Assembly (NCBI GenBank): GCA_958298945.1
Contig: OY282610.1
Coordinates: 41,981,667-42,045,666, forward strand
Length of the DNA: 64,000 bases
Source of the DNA: Atherix ibis
Taxonomy: Eukaryota; Arthropoda; Insecta; Diptera; Athericidae
Reading direction: 5' to 3'
The translations under genes and the position numbers were made by a program. Positions 61,830-64,000 of this stretch are shown here, in pieces (within the stretch, counting starts at the first letter, position 1; every line of letters starts with the position of its first letter). The notes beneath the pieces are model-generated. The model did no database searches, was not told where the DNA came from, and saw nothing but the letters and a program-made list of their open reading frames with translations.

Positions 61830-63690
61830 TCTATGCTAAATAAAACCTTCAATTTAATGCAGAAATAATGGATTTCATTATACTACACCTTATATTAAAG
61901 CAAATTCTGCCTTTTCTATTTTATTTAAATATAATAAAAACTGAAATAAAAATAACTTTTCAATATTTTTGATGTCGAATTAAAAATTGTGTAACAATCA
62001 ACTTTGTCAAAGAAGTATCAGAGAAAATAAAAATTTCTCTCAAAATGGCCATTTTCTATTTCACTTATTTCAAAAATTACTTTTTAATTAAGCTGCTTTG
62101 GATCAATTTGGTTTCAGGTTCTTTTCGATTCTATCGTAGTAATTTTATGAAATATTCCACAGTGCAATAGAAATTTTTCTATGAAACTTTTTTGAATTCG
62201 TAAATTATCCTTCCCTATTATTATTTAATTTTTGATGTGTCTCTACATAGGCAAATATGAATAATTTCCTATAACAAATAATGATAGCCAAAAAGATATG
62301 TAATAGATATAAAATTTCAGTTATAATATTATTATCGATATCAGTAACAGTTACTAGTCTTATATCCTTATCCCATCTCTCTATATCCATGGCCATATCA
62401 ATATCAAAAATAAGCATCAACGTCAACATATTCGTACAAAATCCCAAAGAATCCCAAACGAATCAACAATGAACAACAAACTTGAGTGCCGGAAAACAAT
62501 GTTGATTTTTCCTGTTGTTATTTTAGTGTTGAACAACTATCGAGTGCGCATGGTGGTGAGCTCTTGTTTTTGGTAAACAATAAGGCTATGAAAGAAAAAT
62601 AAAAAGGGTGTCATAATGTAATGAAAACCTATCAGGATCAAAACAGAATAAATAAGCTAGCCGGCCGTGTAACCCTCCCGGGTAACTTTTTTTTTTTTGC
62701 TAAAATTATTTTTTTCTGGTCTGCCTTTTTTTATTCTTTTCTTTCGAAAAATAATATTTCCAAATATATATCAGTCAGTATAACTATTTGTTTATACGAC
62801 CGTACTGTTATTTATATGAATTTATTGTAGAGTTTACTATGGACAGACCTTGTTTTTTGTTTTTTTTTTCGTTATATAGGAGCATGCACATGTGTACTAG
62901 TAGGAAAACCCGCCATTCCATTATCCTTCGTTGAGGTTCCGGTTGAAAATGTTCTTCATCTTCTTTAAATGTAAAATCCCGTTTGATTATGACCAGTTGC
63001 CGAGGTATAGCCGACTTAAGCCTCTGCCAAACGCACCATTCTATTTAGGTACGAGAGCGTAAAGTATTCCCATTTCGTGTAACCTTTTCAATCGGTCTCT
63101 TCGAGCGTACACATTTTATTATTATTGCGCTTTTTTGCTGCATTCACTATATCTTCTTGTGCAAATATTTTTCAATTTTAATTTTGATTTTACCTGATCC
63201 GTAACGAAACGTCTAAAAAATATCGATTTCATACGCTAAAAACCTTCTCCACGTTAGATTTCGGTTAGTATCTCACATTGAAACCAATTGCCATATGGTG
63301 GTAAAATCATATTATCATTTCTATGCAACTAAAAAATAAATAGATATATTTTCATAAAAGTAAAGAAAGAATAAATATCAAAACCAAAAGGAGTATCTAA
63401 TTTCTTACACGTGGGATAATTTATCTTATCGTTAAATGTTGCATAATTGTCTAGGTTTCTGGTTAGCTAGCTGGCTTACCCTATTGTTTTTGGATAATTT
63501 TTACTTCTTGGCGAATAAATATTTAACCAAAGTCCCAATAATAAGTTATCAAAGTTTATTAATACTCTACAATAAGGACATAGATTTGGGAAAAAGTACA
63601 AATTCTCGAAATATCCATTTAATTATTTGGAAAATATAGTCCTTGAATTTCATAGCTGTCAAAGAAAAATATTATTCTAAAATATAGTAA
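61830..63690. other. Non-coding, no gene recognised
   Basis: AT-rich. Short frames at 62205-62472 overlap on both strands (repeated ATATC/GATAT words) and carry no domain. Confidence 0.5.
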
Positions 63691-63699
63691 TTAGACTAA

Positions 63700-64000
63700 A
63701 GTTTGCCATTTTATATATATGCGCTGCAAAATTAATATATATATAGAGCTTTGAAAATCATCAAGTGACTATGGAGAAGTTTATTCTATATGCTAAAAGT
63801 GACTGACTGTCTGATGTGCATTTTGGTCTAAAGTTGTCCCGTATTTCCTTGAAAATGAAAAATGAGAAATGCTTATCGTCAATTCTGAGCACTATTATCA
63901 GATACTTTGCGATTATTTTATAGCATGAAATTAAAGATTTTAATCTGGACGATATGTGGTTTTAATAAAACAGTGCCAAATTTTGGCTTTACTGCACAAA
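63700..64000 (+). mobile_element. NKQNCRIW-class transposon, plus orientation, cut by window end
   Basis: AAAGTTTGCCATTTTATATA near 63700 looks like a 5' boundary. VSLKMKN-type and SSILSTII sequence (about 63850-63900) corresponds to the FFE...VTVNxERY core. LDDMWF (63945-63962) then NSAKFWLYC matches LDDMWFQQDGATCH, with the Asp of QQD changed. Continues beyond the window. Confidence 0.55.

Overview
The window is AT-rich, gene-poor eukaryotic DNA, almost certainly from an insect and probably a higher fly. The basis is GT-AG introns many kilobases long, a LIM-homeobox gene whose residues look dipteran, and a dense load of mariner, R1-like and Jockey-like elements. The species is not identified.

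Only one host gene is supported. Two exons on the + strand (34128-34323 and 41710-41930) encode the two LIM zinc-finger domains of a Lim1 (Lhx1/Lhx5) orthologue. Their reading phases fit across a 7.4 kb intron. The start-codon exon and the homeobox exon were not found, so the gene extends on at least the 3' side and probably spans tens of kilobases. Everything upstream of 34 kb is 5' flank or 5' intron, and everything after 41.9 kb appears to be a later intron.

Nearly all other recognisable sequence is transposon. (a) Mariner (DD34D) elements: two copies of one family with intact ends in opposite orientation (17744-18949, 27356-28607); one full-length but inactivated copy (60532-61827) inserted inside an older mariner (59589-60531); and decayed copies at 7.4, 14.8, 17.4, 21.1, 57.5 and possibly 39.2 kb. 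(b) At least eleven very old fragments of a second Tc1/mariner-type transposase (NKQNCRIW class), spread over the whole window and mostly on the minus strand. (c) Non-LTR retrotransposons: the 3' part of an R1-like element (21860-23140, minus) and Jockey-like reverse-transcriptase debris at 24.7, 31.0 and 58.9 kb. (d) The most unusual object is a composite retroposon at 23159-24040 with a 12-bp target-site duplication. It has a 5S-rRNA-derived head, a tRNA-like T-arm/B-box, a stretch of LINE endonuclease coding sequence and a poly-A tail. (e) A large near-perfect inverted repeat (26477-26910).

Region by region: 0-14.5 kb is mostly low-complexity sequence with three old transposase fossils, one mariner and a less AT-biased, repeat-poor island at 8.6-10.9 kb. 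The interval 14.5-32.5 kb is a transposon cluster. From 32.5 to 48.9 kb lie the Lim1 LIM exons, their intron and non-repetitive intronic sequence. A 1.1 kb block of nearly pure A/T follows at 48.9-50.0 kb. From 50 to 64 kb are old transposon fragments and the nested mariner pair.
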